A stretch of DNA of 64,000 bases. It comes from Nitrobacter sp047149785 (GTDB lineage Bacteria; Pseudomonadota; Alphaproteobacteria; Rhizobiales; Xanthobacteraceae). Location of the stretch: NCBI RefSeq assembly GCF_047149785.1, contig NZ_BAAGBE010000001.1:2852001-2916000 (forward strand). The letters run 5' to 3'. The position numbers and the translations under genes are program-made. Shown here piece by piece: positions 1 to 8,018 of this stretch (the first letter of the stretch is position 1; each line of letters starts with the position of its first letter). Under the pieces are notes generated by a model that saw only the letters and a program-made list of their open reading frames with translations, was not told the DNA's origin and did no database searches.

Positions 1-147
1 CAGTACTATGATTTCGGTACTGTGAACGCCCTCGACTTGAATAACAATCCGTTCCGCTTCCGCAACGACGAGCACACCATCAAGGTCGGTCTGAACTACC
101 GCTTCAACTGGGGCGCTCCGACCGCTCCGCTCGCTCCGGGGTACTGA
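1..147 (+). CDS. C-terminal fragment of an outer-membrane beta-barrel protein
   Basis: The reading frame is open from the first base of the window to a TGA at 145-147, giving the last 48 residues of a protein whose start lies upstream. The fragment alternates polar and hydrophobic residues and contains KVGLNYRFNWG, the pattern of a final amphipathic barrel strand in Omp25/OmpA-like porins of Rhizobiales, followed by a Pro/Ala-rich tail ending PGY. Such proteins sit in the outer membrane. A hairpin terminator follows directly, which supports this being a real gene end. The exact family cannot be fixed from 48 residues. Confidence 0.7.
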   Translation, partial: QYYDFGTVNALDLNNNPFRFRNDEHTIKVGLNYRFNWGAPTAPLAPGY

Positions 148-180
148 TTTCCTGAACCCTGGCGGTTTCGAATTGTAGAG

Positions 181-210
181 AAAGGCCGGCATTCAGATGC
201 CGGCCTTTTT
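181..210 (+). terminator. Rho-independent terminator after the porin-like gene
   Basis: A 12-bp stem (AAAGGCCGGCAT paired with ATGCCGGCCTTT) with a TCAG loop ends in a run of T, about 35 bases after the stop codon of the outer-membrane protein gene. Confidence 0.85.
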
Positions 211-317
211 GTTTCAAACCGCATTACAAGACGATCATGGACGGTGGCCGATAAACCGAGGGCCTCATTCGAAATTGGCGGCACACCGTGGTATCGTCGC
301 GCCGCGGAAGGCTGCCT

Positions 318-419
318 GGAGCTGTTCCGGCTTTGATGGAATCAAAGCCGGGCTCCCGCCTTTTGTTTTGACGCGTTTTCTTCCCGCGAACCGGTATCCA
401 CTTCGCTTGAAAACGCTAT
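318..419 (+). repeat. Bradyrhizobiaceae-type intergenic palindromic repeat, copy A
   Basis: The first half is a nested hairpin: outer arms GGAGC/GCTCC and an inner 11-bp stem CCGGCTTTGAT/ATCAAAGCCGG around a GGA loop. It is followed by TTTTGTTTTGACGCG and then the segment CGAACCGGTATCCACTTCGC with TTGAAAACGC. The same module recurs at 7877, 33847 (inverted) and 40498, and in degenerate form near 3116, 3965 and 4150. It fills most of the gap between the porin-like gene and bioB and could also serve as a terminator. Confidence 0.85.
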
Positions 420-463
420 AAGCACCTCTAGCGTAACGCGGCAATTAAAGGGATCGTCACGAC

Positions 464-1486
464 ATGGATGCAGCACCCGTTTCGTTCGACAGCGGCGACG
501 ATTCGTCCTCGTGCCTGCGCCACGACTGGACCCGGTCCGAAACCGAGACACTCTATAACCTCTCTTTCCCGGATCTGATCTTTCGCGCGCAGACCATTCA
601 CCGGCAGAATTTCGATCCCAATCACGTCGAGACCGCGAGCCTGCTCAGCATCAAGACCGGCGGCTGTCCGGAGGATTGCGGCTACTGTTCGCAGAGCGCG
701 CATTACGATTCCGGCGTCAAAGCCACGAAGTTGATGGACAAGGAAGCCGTCATCGAAACGGCGCGGCGGGCCAGGGATGCCGGCGCCGGCCGGTTCTGCA
801 TGGCGGCCGCATGGCGCAATCCGAAGGATCGGGATCTCGACCGGGTCTGCGACATGGTCCGCGCCGTCAAGGAACTCGGCATGGAGACCTGCGCGACGCT
901 GGGCATGCTCACGCCCGATCAGGCCAAGCGGCTGCATGAGGCCGGTCTCGATTTCTACAACCACAACGTCGACACCTCGCCCGAATTCTACGGCAAGATC
1001 ATCACCACGCGCACGATGCAGGATCGCATCGATACGCTCGCCCATGCGCGCGATGCCGGACTCAAGCTCTGCTGCGGCGGCATCATCGGCATGGGGGAAC
1101 AGGTCGGCGACCGGCTCGGCATGCTGATGCTGCTGGCCAATCTGCCCGCGCCCCCCGAAAGCGTCCCCATCAACATGTGGAACGAGGTCACGGCGGTGCC
1201 CGTCAATGCCACCGCCGAGCGGCCCGATCCGATCGCGCTGGTCCGCCTGATCGCGCTCGCGCGGATCATGATGCCAAAAAGCGTGGTCCGGCTGTCGGCG
1301 GGGCGTCAATACATGACCGACGAATTGCAGGCGCTTTGCTTTCTGGCCGGCGCCAACTCGATTTTCATCGGCGATGTCCTGCTGACGACAAAGAACCCGC
1401 AGACCGTCCGTGACGCGGCGTTGCTCGAGCGCCTTGGCATCCGCTCGCCGCTGGATGACGCAAAGGTCTGCGCTCCGTCCCACTGA
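464..1486 (+). CDS. bioB: Biotin synthase
   Basis: This 340-residue protein is the radical-SAM enzyme that inserts sulfur into dethiobiotin to make biotin in the cytoplasm. The AdoMet [4Fe-4S] motif CPEDCGYCSQS lies near residues 67-77 and is followed by the family's SAHY segment. The downstream NMW and SAGRQYM segments fit the binding of substrate and of the auxiliary [2Fe-2S] cluster. Length matches the family (about 330-350). The ATG at 464 is preceded by AAAGGGA. No other bio gene is adjacent, so biotin synthesis is not clustered here. The next gene, hemA, is 280 bases downstream. Confidence 0.95.
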   Translation: MDAAPVSFDSGDDSSSCLRHDWTRSETETLYNLSFPDLIFRAQTIHRQNFDPNHVETASLLSIKTGGCPEDCGYCSQSAHYDSGVKATKLMDKEAVIETARRARDAGAGRFCMAAAWRNPKDRDLDRVCDMVRAVKELGMETCATLGMLTPDQAKRLHEAGLDFYNHNVDTSPEFYGKIITTRTMQDRIDTLAHARDAGLKLCCGGIIGMGEQVGDRLGMLMLLANLPAPPESVPINMWNEVTAVPVNATAERPDPIALVRLIALARIMMPKSVVRLSAGRQYMTDELQALCFLAGANSIFIGDVLLTTKNPQTVRDAALLERLGIRSPLDDAKVCAPSH

Positions 1487-1732
1487 CCGAATCCGACAGG
1501 CTCATCGTGCGGGATCCGGCTAATCCCTGACGTGATCCCCATGGGTGTCCCGACGCGGTTTTCGGCTCCGGTAGCCTCATGGAGCGAGCCTGCCGGTTCG
1601 GGCACAAGACCGCACCGGTCCGAATCGGTTTGCGCTGGAGCAAATGAACGGCGATTTTTAACCCTGAAACGGCCGTATTGGCGGATTTCGTCTCGACAGC
1701 TCCGCTGGAAAGGCTCTAAAAAGGTCTTGCAC

Positions 1733-1754
1733 GTCCGGCGTCCCGGGCTTTTTT
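1733..1754 (+). terminator. Hairpin with T-run just before hemA
   Basis: GTCCGG and CCGGGC form a 6-bp stem (one G-T pair) around CGTC, followed directly by six T. It looks like a short intrinsic terminator for bioB, but it ends only about 12 bases before the hemA ATG, so it may equally lie in the hemA leader. The rest of the bioB-hemA gap (1487-1732) shows nothing recognisable. Confidence 0.45.
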
Positions 1755-1766
1755 CCGGATTTGGTC

Positions 1767-2996
1767 ATGGATTATAGCAAGTTCTTCAGTAACGCGGTCG
1801 ATCGCCTTCACGAGGAGCGTCGCTACCGCGTTTTCGCCGATCTTGAGCGCATCGCCGGCCGGTTCCCTTACGCTACTTTGCACTCGCTCAAAGGACCGCG
1901 CAGCGTCGTGATCTGGTGCTCCAACGATTACCTCGGCATGGGTCAGCACCCCAAGGTCGTCGGCGCCATGGTCGAGACCGCAACCCGCGTCGGCACCGGC
2001 GCCGGAGGCACCCGCAACATCGCCGGAACCCATCATCCGCTGGTCCAGCTCGAGCAGGAACTGGCTGACCTGCACGGCAAGCCGGCGGCGCTGGTGTTCA
2101 CGTCCGGCTATGTCTCGAACCAGACCGGCATCTCGACACTTGCGAAGCTCATTCCGAACTGCCTGATCCTGTCCGACGCGCTCAACCACAATTCGATGAT
2201 CGAAGGCATCCGTCAGTCGGGCTGCGAGCGAATCGTTTTCCGCCACAACGATGTCGCCCATCTCGAAGAGCTGCTTCGCGCGGCCGACCCTGACCGCCCG
2301 AAGCTGATCGCTTGCGAGAGTCTCTATTCGATGGATGGCGATATCGCGCCGCTTTCGAAGATCTGCGATCTCGCCGAACGCTACGGCGCGATGACCTATG
2401 TCGACGAGGTCCACGCGGTCGGCATGTACGGACCGCGCGGCGGCGGCATCGCGGAACGCGACGGCGTGATGCATCGCATCGACGTCCTTGAAGGCACCCT
2501 CGCCAAGGCATTCGGCTGCCTCGGCGGCTACATCGCCGGCAAATCCGAAATCATCGACGCCGTACGCTCCTATGCGCCAGGCTTCATCTTCACCACCTCG
2601 CTGCCGCCCGCGATCTGTTCGGCGGCGACCGCCGCGATCCGGCATCTCAAGTCATCGACATGGGAACGCGAACGCCATCAGGAGCGCGCGGCGCGCACCA
2701 AGGCCAGCCTGATCGCGGCAGGCCTGCCGGTGATGGTGAGTTCGACTCACATCGTTCCGGTCTTCGTCGGCAACCCCGAGCGTTGCAAGCTGGCGTCCGA
2801 TATGCTGCTGCATGACCACGGCATCTACATCCAGCCGATCAACTATCCGACCGTTCCCAAGGGCATGGAGCGGCTGCGGATCACGCCGTCGCCGTATCAC
2901 GATGACGACCTGATCGATCAGTTGGCGGAAGCCCTGCTTCAGGTCTGGGAGCGTCTCGATCTCCCGTTGCAGGCGAAATCCCTGGCGGCCGAGTAG
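1767..2996 (+). CDS. hemA: 5-Aminolevulinate synthase
   Basis: A 409-residue PLP enzyme that condenses glycine with succinyl-CoA to 5-aminolevulinate, the first step of tetrapyrrole synthesis in alphaproteobacteria. Family marks include the N-terminal segment starting MDYSKFF, the glycine-rich GTGAGGTRNIAGTHH, the PLP aspartate region in VDEVHAVG, and the Schiff-base lysine in GTLAKAFG around residue 245. The ATG at 1767 matches the conserved family N-terminus; an in-frame TTG two codons upstream is unlikely. No clear ribosome binding site is visible, and a hairpin with a T-run ends 12 bases upstream, which may affect expression. It is followed by a degenerate intergenic repeat. Confidence 0.95.
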   Translation: MDYSKFFSNAVDRLHEERRYRVFADLERIAGRFPYATLHSLKGPRSVVIWCSNDYLGMGQHPKVVGAMVETATRVGTGAGGTRNIAGTHHPLVQLEQELADLHGKPAALVFTSGYVSNQTGISTLAKLIPNCLILSDALNHNSMIEGIRQSGCERIVFRHNDVAHLEELLRAADPDRPKLIACESLYSMDGDIAPLSKICDLAERYGAMTYVDEVHAVGMYGPRGGGIAERDGVMHRIDVLEGTLAKAFGCLGGYIAGKSEIIDAVRSYAPGFIFTTSLPPAICSAATAAIRHLKSSTWERERHQERAARTKASLIAAGLPVMVSSTHIVPVFVGNPERCKLASDMLLHDHGIYIQPINYPTVPKGMERLRITPSPYHDDDLIDQLAEALLQVWERLDLPLQAKSLAAE

Positions 2997-3024
2997 GGAC
3001 CTATCGGAATACGCTCGCTTTTTG

Positions 3025-3172
3025 TTGAAAACACGAACGCGTCCAATTGCGGTTTCCGCCCGCATTCCGCTCTCGCTCTCTTGTGTTTTCAATTTTGACG
3101 GGACCGCGTGCCGATAGCGTTTTCAAGCGAAGTGGCTACCGGCTCGCGTTCAGCTTGTTTCCGTCAAAATGC
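3025..3172. repeat. Distal inverted repeat and degenerate intergenic repeat (copy E)
   Basis: Between the convergent ends of hemA and the response-regulator gene, TTGAAAACAC (3025-3034) is perfectly repeated in inverted orientation as GTGTTTTCAA (3083-3092). From 3116 the sequence AGCGTTTTCAAGCGAAGTGG is a truncated inverted copy of the palindromic family seen at 318, 7877 and 40498, lacking the terminator-like hairpin half. Confidence 0.55.
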
Positions 3173-3180
3173 AAACCGCT

Positions 3181-3831
3181 CTAGGAGGCGGATAGCCGCC
3201 GGCGCGCGCCTGTCTCCGACAACACGATCCTGATCAGATCGGCGGTATTTTTGGCGCCGAGCTTGTCCATGATCCGCGCACGATGAACCTCGACCGTCCG
3301 CGGACTGATCCCAAGCCTGCGCCCTGCTTCCTTGTTCGACGCGCCCCTGGCCACCTGCGAGAGCACCTCGCGCTCCCGGCAGGTCAGCAGATGGCGACCG
3401 GGAAAATTGGCGAGCCCGTCGATCTCGCCGCCCCGAGCCTCGCGCCATACCTTCACCGCGGCGCGAACCCGATCGACGATCGCATCCGAGGAGAACGGCT
3501 TCTCCAGAAAATCGAGCGCGCCGTATTTCATGGCTTCCACGGCCGTTGCGATGTCAGCTACGCCGGAAATCACGAGAACCGGCGCGGCAACGCGCTCTGC
3601 CGCAAGCTTGCGCAGGATGTCCAGACCGGACTCGCCCGGAAGATGCAGATCGAGGATAACGCAGGCGGGCGGCCCGCTCCGGAACGCCTCGAGAAACGAA
3701 GCTGCGTCGCCGAAGCTTTGCGCGGCATAGCCCTCGATCTTCAAAAGGAGGATCAACGCGTCCCGCACCGACGGATCGTCGTCGACGATGAAAACCGGGA
3801 TATCCGGCACGAAGGACACCAGTTGTCCCAT
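3181..3831 (-). CDS. FixJ/NarL-type two-component response regulator
   Basis: A 216-residue DNA-binding regulator. Residues ~10-125 form a receiver domain with the acidic pocket VDDD near 17-19, the phosphoacceptor Asp at about 61 (ILDLHLP), and a conserved Lys in LEKPF. Residues ~148-205 are a LuxR-type helix-turn-helix (CREREVLSQVARG and SPRTVEVHRARIMDKL). The ATG at 3831 is the only sensible start. It is divergent from the transporter-kinase hybrid at 4307, and such pairs are common in Bradyrhizobiaceae, so the kinase is its likely partner. Target genes and signal are unknown. Confidence 0.9.
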   Translation of the reverse strand: MGQLVSFVPDIPVFIVDDDPSVRDALILLLKIEGYAAQSFGDAASFLEAFRSGPPACVILDLHLPGESGLDILRKLAAERVAAPVLVISGVADIATAVEAMKYGALDFLEKPFSSDAIVDRVRAAVKVWREARGGEIDGLANFPGRHLLTCREREVLSQVARGASNKEAGRRLGISPRTVEVHRARIMDKLGAKNTADLIRIVLSETGARRRLSAS

Positions 3832-3964
3832 CCGTGGCCTCCTCGCTGGATCACGATGACCTTGGATCGGGTCGATCCGAAATCACGACCATGATCGATT
3901 CCACCATTTCAAGACGCGGGATGCGGGGCGGAACACCGCTCCACATTTTCCTCATCCCGCTCCG

Positions 3965-4065
3965 ACGCCTTTCCGCTTCCGCCAGAATGAAGCGGCATGC
4001 TGATTTTGATCTGACGCGCTCATTCCGCGCGAACCGGTATTCGCTTCGCCCGAAGACACTGTAGA
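3965..4065 (+). repeat. Degenerate palindromic intergenic repeat, copy F
   Basis: CCTTTCCGCTTC and GAAGCGG preserve the hairpin arms, followed by TGATTTTGATCTGACGCG and GCGAACCGGTATTCGCTTCG. This aligns with copies at 318, 7877 and 40498 but with many substitutions, consistent with an old copy. Confidence 0.65.
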
Positions 4066-4149
4066 AATCGGCAATTAACACAACTTTTACGTGTATAAGC
4101 TGATTCGTTACGGTGTGCAAATCATGACTGCGGAGGCGGCACATATAGA

Positions 4150-4232
4150 TTTTCGAGCGAAGCACGTCCTCGGACCTGACCCGGGGGATGCAATCCGGTT
4201 CGCACGAAGGAAACGCGTCAAATCAAGACGCC
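4150..4232 (-). repeat. Degenerate palindromic intergenic repeat, copy G (inverted)
   Basis: TTTTCGAGCGAAGCACGTCC, then a hairpin CCTCGGACCTGACCCGGGGG-like segment, then ATCCGGTTCGC and AAACGCGTCAAATCAAGACG. This is the reverse orientation of the family and shares the extra CGTCCTCGG insert with the inverted copy at 33847. Confidence 0.6.
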
Positions 4233-4306
4233 TCATATGTTAGAATCGGACCGCTCGACGGTCGAGCAAGGTGCAAGGCAGCGCCTGCCGAAGGAGCCAC
4301 CCCGCA

Positions 4307-7300
4307 ATGCTGCATGACTGGGGCGTGATCGCCGCCGCCATCGGCTACATCGGCTTCCTTTTCCTGGTCGCGAGCTATGGCGACCGGGATTCGAGGTCTG
4401 CCCGCGGCGGCACCAGTTCGCTGATCTATCCGCTGTCGCTGGCGGTGTACTGCACCTCCTGGACGTTCTTCGGTTCGGTCGGGCTCGCGACTCGAACCGG
4501 ACTCGAATTTCTCGCGATCTATCTTGGCCCGATCCTGCTGATCGGGTTCTGCACGCCGCTCTTGCGGCGGATCATCCGGCTGGCGAAATCGCAGAACATC
4601 ACCTCGGTCGCCGATTTCATCGCCGCGCGCTACGGCAAGAGCCAGGCGGTGGCGGCAACCGTTGCCGTGATCGCCATGATCGGCTCGGTTCCCTATATCT
4701 CGCTTCAACTCAAGGCGGTTGCCTCGTCACTGGGAACCATCCTGATCGACGATCAGGCGATCGCCAAAATTCCCGTCGTCAGCGACATCGCCCTGCTCGT
4801 GACGATCGCGCTGGCCCTGTTCGCGGTGTTGTTCGGAACCCGGCAGACCGATGCGACCGAGCATCAACACGGACTGATGCTGGCGATCGCGACCGAGTCC
4901 ATCGTCAAGCTGGTGGCGTTCCTCGCCGTCGGCGCCTTCGTCACGTTCTGGATGTTCAGTCCCGGCCAACTGATCGAGGCCGCGATGAATTCACCGGAGG
5001 CGGTACGTGCCATCGAGCACACGCCGTCGGTCGGCAACTTCCTGACCATGACGCTGCTGTCGTTTCTCGCGATCATGCTATTGCCCCGGCAATTCCATGT
5101 CAGCGTGGTGGAGAACTCCAGCGACGCCGAGGTCGGCCGGGCGCGCTGGCTGTTTCCGCTCTACCTGGTCGCCATCAACGTCTTCGTTGTCCCGATCGCG
5201 CTTGCCGGGCTGGTCACGTTTCCGTTCGGCATGATCGACAGCGACATGTATGTGCTGGCGCTGCCGATCGAGGGCCAGTCCAGGCTGCTCAGCATCGCGG
5301 TGTTCATCGGAGGGCTTTCAGCGGGAACCGCGATGGTGATCGTCGAATGCGTGGCGCTGGCGATCATGGTGTCCAACGACATCGTCGTGCCGCTGGTGCT
5401 GCAGCGCAGTCCGGCGTCCCGCGGCGGACGCAAGGACTTCGGCAACTTTCTGCTGAGGACCCGCCGCCTGGCGATCTTCGCCATCATGATCATGGCGTAT
5501 TTCTACTATCGCGCGCTCGGCAGCGCGCAGCTCGCCGCGATCGGACTGCTGTCGTTCGCCGCCATCGCGCAGCTCGCGCCGGCGTTCCTCGGCGGCCTGG
5601 TCTGGCGGCGTGCGACGGCGCGCGGCGCGATGGGCGGCATGCTCGCCGGTTTTGCGGTCTGGGCCTATACGCTGTTCCTCCCGAGTTTCCTGGACGGAAG
5701 CGCCGGCGGCATGACGCTGCTGCAACACGGTCCGTTCGGCATCGCCGAACTGAAGCCGCAGGCGCTGTTCGGCGTCAGCCTGCCGCCGCTCATGCACGGC
5801 GTGCTGTGGAGTCTGTCGCTCAATGTCCTGACCTACGTCGCGCTGTCGCTGACGCGGCGGCCATCCTCGATCGAGCGGTTGCAGGCGGAAATCTTCGCAC
5901 CCAACGCTGCGCCGTTGCCACCCCCGTTCAGGCGCTGGCGTTCGATGGTGACGGTGCGGGACATTTTCGACGCCGTGGCCCAGTACCTCGGTCCGAACCG
6001 CGCGCGGCAATCCTTCGAGGAGTTCGCCGCCATGCGACGCCTCAGCCTCGATCCGGCAGCGCCGGCCGCTTTCGAATTGTTGCAGCACGCCGAATACCTG
6101 ATCGCGTCGTCGATCGGCGCGGCGTCGTCGCGGCTGGTGATGTCGCAGTTGCTCCGGCGCCGCACGGTGTCGGCGAAGGCGGCCTTGAAGCTGCTCGATG
6201 ACGCGCATGCGGCGCTCCACTTCAACCGCGAGATGCTGCAGACCGCGCTGAACCACGTGCGGCAGGGAATCGCGGTGTTCAACCCGGATCTGCACCTCAT
6301 CTGTTCGAACCGGCAATTCGGGGACATTCTCGGACTGCCGCCACAGGCCGTTCAGATCGGAATTCCGCTGACCGAGATTCTCGACTTTCTCGGCACCGTC
6401 GATCGCCCGCCGGTCGATCGCGAGGCTGCGAAGCAGGTCCGGCTGAGCGCATACACGACCGAAGGTCAGCCGTATCTGGAGCGGCTCCCCGACCGCAACA
6501 TCGTGATCGAGGTGCGCGCCAACCGGATGCCCGACGGCGGCCTGGTGATCACCTTCTCCGACGTGACCCCGAGTTTCGAGGCCGCCGAAGCGCTGGAGCG
6601 CGCCAACGCCACGCTGGAAAAGCGCGTGCGCGACCGCACCGAGGAACTGACCCGGCTGAACTCCGAACTCGCGCGCGCCAAGAGCAATGCAGAGGACGCC
6701 AACAACTCCAAAACCCGGTTCCTGGCGGCGGCCGGCCACGACATCCTGCAACCGCTCAACGCCGCGCGGCTCTATGTCACGAGTCTGGTCGAGCGGCAGG
6801 CCGGCGGCGAGGATTCCAGGCTCGTTCAGAACATCGACGATTCACTCGAAGCCATCGAGGAGATCCTGGGCGCGCTGCTCGACATCTCGCGGCTCGACGC
6901 CGGCGCCATCACGACGTCGGTCACGAATTTCCGGGTCGGCGACCTGATGCGCTCGCTCGAAATCGAGTTCGCTCCGATCGCGCGGGCGAAGCAGGTCGCC
7001 CTGACGTTCGTGCCGTGCTCGCTGCCGATCGCGTCCGACCGGCTGCTGCTGCGGCGGCTGCTGCAGAACCTGATCTCGAACGCCATCAAATACACGCCGC
7101 ACGGCCGCGTGCTGGTCGGATGCCGCCGCCATGACCAAACGCTACGCATCGATGTCTACGACACCGGCGTCGGAATCCCGATCCGCAAGCGCGGCGAGAT
7201 ATTCAAGGAATTTCATCGGCTCGAACAGGGAGCGCGCATTGCGCGCGGCCTCGGGCTCGGGTTGTCGATCGTCCAGCGGCTGGCGCGCGTGCTGGATCAC

Positions 7301-7816
7301 AAGATCGCGCTGGACTCGAACCGGAGCGGCGGCTCGGTATTCTCCGTCACGGTTCCGATCGCGACCGCCGTCAATCACACCACCCACACCACCGCGGTGA
7401 CCAGCAGCACGCCGCTGTCGCATGCGCCGATGAGCGGAGCCCTGATCGTCTGCATCGAAAACGATCCGGCGATCCTCGACGGCATGAAGACGCTGCTGAC
7501 CTCCTGGGATGCGCGCGTGATCGCCGCGGTCGAGCCCGAGGCGGCAATCGAGGCGATCGAAGCGGCCGGCGGACGCGTCACCGGTCTGCTGGTCGACTAT
7601 CATCTCAACCGCGGCAACGGCATCGCGACGATCCGGGAGATCCGACGGAAATTCGGCGAGACCATTCCGGCGATCCTGATCACGGCCGACCGCAGCCCCC
7701 ACGTCCGCGAAGCGGCACAGATCGAGCAGGTTTCCGTTCTCAACAAGCCGCTGAAGCCGGCATCGCTGCGGGCGCTGATCGGCCAGTGGCGCAGCCGGCA
7801 GATCGCCGCGGAATAA
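4307..7816 (+). CDS. Sodium:solute symporter / histidine kinase / receiver hybrid sensor
   Basis: An inner-membrane sensor of 1169 residues. Residues ~1-520 are a multi-helix SSS (PutP-like) transporter module. A linker leads to a PAS domain (~640-750) and a coiled coil (RANATLEKRVRDRTEEL). The dimerisation/phosphoacceptor helix carries AAGHDILQPLNAARL with His near 811. The ATPase domain shows NLISNAIKYTP, DTGVGIP and GLGLGLSIVQRL. A C-terminal receiver has its Asp in LLVDYHL near 1095. The start is the ATG at 4307, 10 bases after AAGGAG; a GTG at 4271 is in frame but lacks this site. It resembles CbrA-like transporter-kinases that couple substrate passage to signalling. The divergent FixJ-type gene is the likely output partner; the ligand is unknown. 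Confidence 0.9.
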   Translation: MLHDWGVIAAAIGYIGFLFLVASYGDRDSRSARGGTSSLIYPLSLAVYCTSWTFFGSVGLATRTGLEFLAIYLGPILLIGFCTPLLRRIIRLAKSQNITSVADFIAARYGKSQAVAATVAVIAMIGSVPYISLQLKAVASSLGTILIDDQAIAKIPVVSDIALLVTIALALFAVLFGTRQTDATEHQHGLMLAIATESIVKLVAFLAVGAFVTFWMFSPGQLIEAAMNSPEAVRAIEHTPSVGNFLTMTLLSFLAIMLLPRQFHVSVVENSSDAEVGRARWLFPLYLVAINVFVVPIALAGLVTFPFGMIDSDMYVLALPIEGQSRLLSIAVFIGGLSAGTAMVIVECVALAIMVSNDIVVPLVLQRSPASRGGRKDFGNFLLRTRRLAIFAIMIMAYFYYRALGSAQLAAIGLLSFAAIAQLAPAFLGGLVWRRATARGAMGGMLAGFAVWAYTLFLPSFLDGSAGGMTLLQHGPFGIAELKPQALFGVSLPPLMHGVLWSLSLNVLTYVALSLTRRPSSIERLQAEIFAPNAAPLPPPFRRWRSMVTVRDIFDAVAQYLGPNRARQSFEEFAAMRRLSLDPAAPAAFELLQHAEYLIASSIGAASSRLVMSQLLRRRTVSAKAALKLLDDAHAALHFNREMLQTALNHVRQGIAVFNPDLHLICSNRQFGDILGLPPQAVQIGIPLTEILDFLGTVDRPPVDREAAKQVRLSAYTTEGQPYLERLPDRNIVIEVRANRMPDGGLVITFSDVTPSFEAAEALERANATLEKRVRDRTEELTRLNSELARAKSNAEDANNSKTRFLAAAGHDILQPLNAARLYVTSLVERQAGGEDSRLVQNIDDSLEAIEEILGALLDISRLDAGAITTSVTNFRVGDLMRSLEIEFAPIARAKQVALTFVPCSLPIASDRLLLRRLLQNLISNAIKYTPHGRVLVGCRRHDQTLRIDVYDTGVGIPIRKRGEIFKEFHRLEQGARIARGLGLGLSIVQRLARVLDHKIALDSNRSGGSVFSVTVPIATAVNHTTHTTAVTSSTPLSHAPMSGALIVCIENDPAILDGMKTLLTSWDARVIAAVEPEAAIEAIEAAGGRVTGLLVDYHLNRGNGIATIREIRRKFGETIPAILITADRSPHVREAAQIEQVSVLNKPLKPASLRALIGQWRSRQIAAE

Positions 7817-7876
7817 ATTAAACGAACGCTGTTCATCGGTTTCGCGTCGCGGCGGGCAACTTGATTTTAGCAAACT

Positions 7877-7980
7877 GCCAGAGCTATTCCGGCTTTGATG
7901 GAATCAAGCCGGGCTCTGGCTTTTTGTTTTGACGCGTTTTCTTCACGCGAACCGGTATCCACTTCGCTTGAAAACGCTCC
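7877..7980 (+). repeat. Palindromic intergenic repeat, copy B, acting as terminator
   Basis: Outer arms GCCAGAGC/GCTCTGGC enclose CCGGCTTTGAT and ATCAAGCCGG and are followed by TTTTTGTTTT, which makes a strong intrinsic terminator about 60 bases after the hybrid-kinase stop. The second half (GACGCGTTTTCTTCACGCGA and the following segment to AAAACGCTC) matches copies at 318 and 40498. It separates two convergent transcription units: the kinase gene and the end of the carboxysome operon. Confidence 0.85.
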
Positions 7981-8018
7981 AGGCGAAAATTCCGTCGTAG
8001 CCAGGACGCGGGGCGGCT

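Larger units (their letters stand above)
3832..4306. promoter_or_regulatory. Divergent intergenic region of the two-component pair
   Basis: A 475-base gap between divergent genes that must hold both promoters. Two degenerate palindromic repeats in opposite orientations (3965-4065 and 4150-4232) bracket an AT-richer stretch at about 4066-4150, the likeliest promoter zone. No regulator box was identified with confidence. AAGGAG at 4291-4296 is the ribosome binding site that fixes the downstream start at 4307. Confidence 0.5.

Noticed and set aside
428..1483. Long antisense open frame across bioB, and similar ones across csoS2, dabA, kdpA/B and most large genes
   Set aside because: High G+C genes leave long antisense frames. 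These lack ribosome binding sites, are rich in Arg/Gly/His low-complexity sequence and show no motifs, whereas the sense genes are clear family members.
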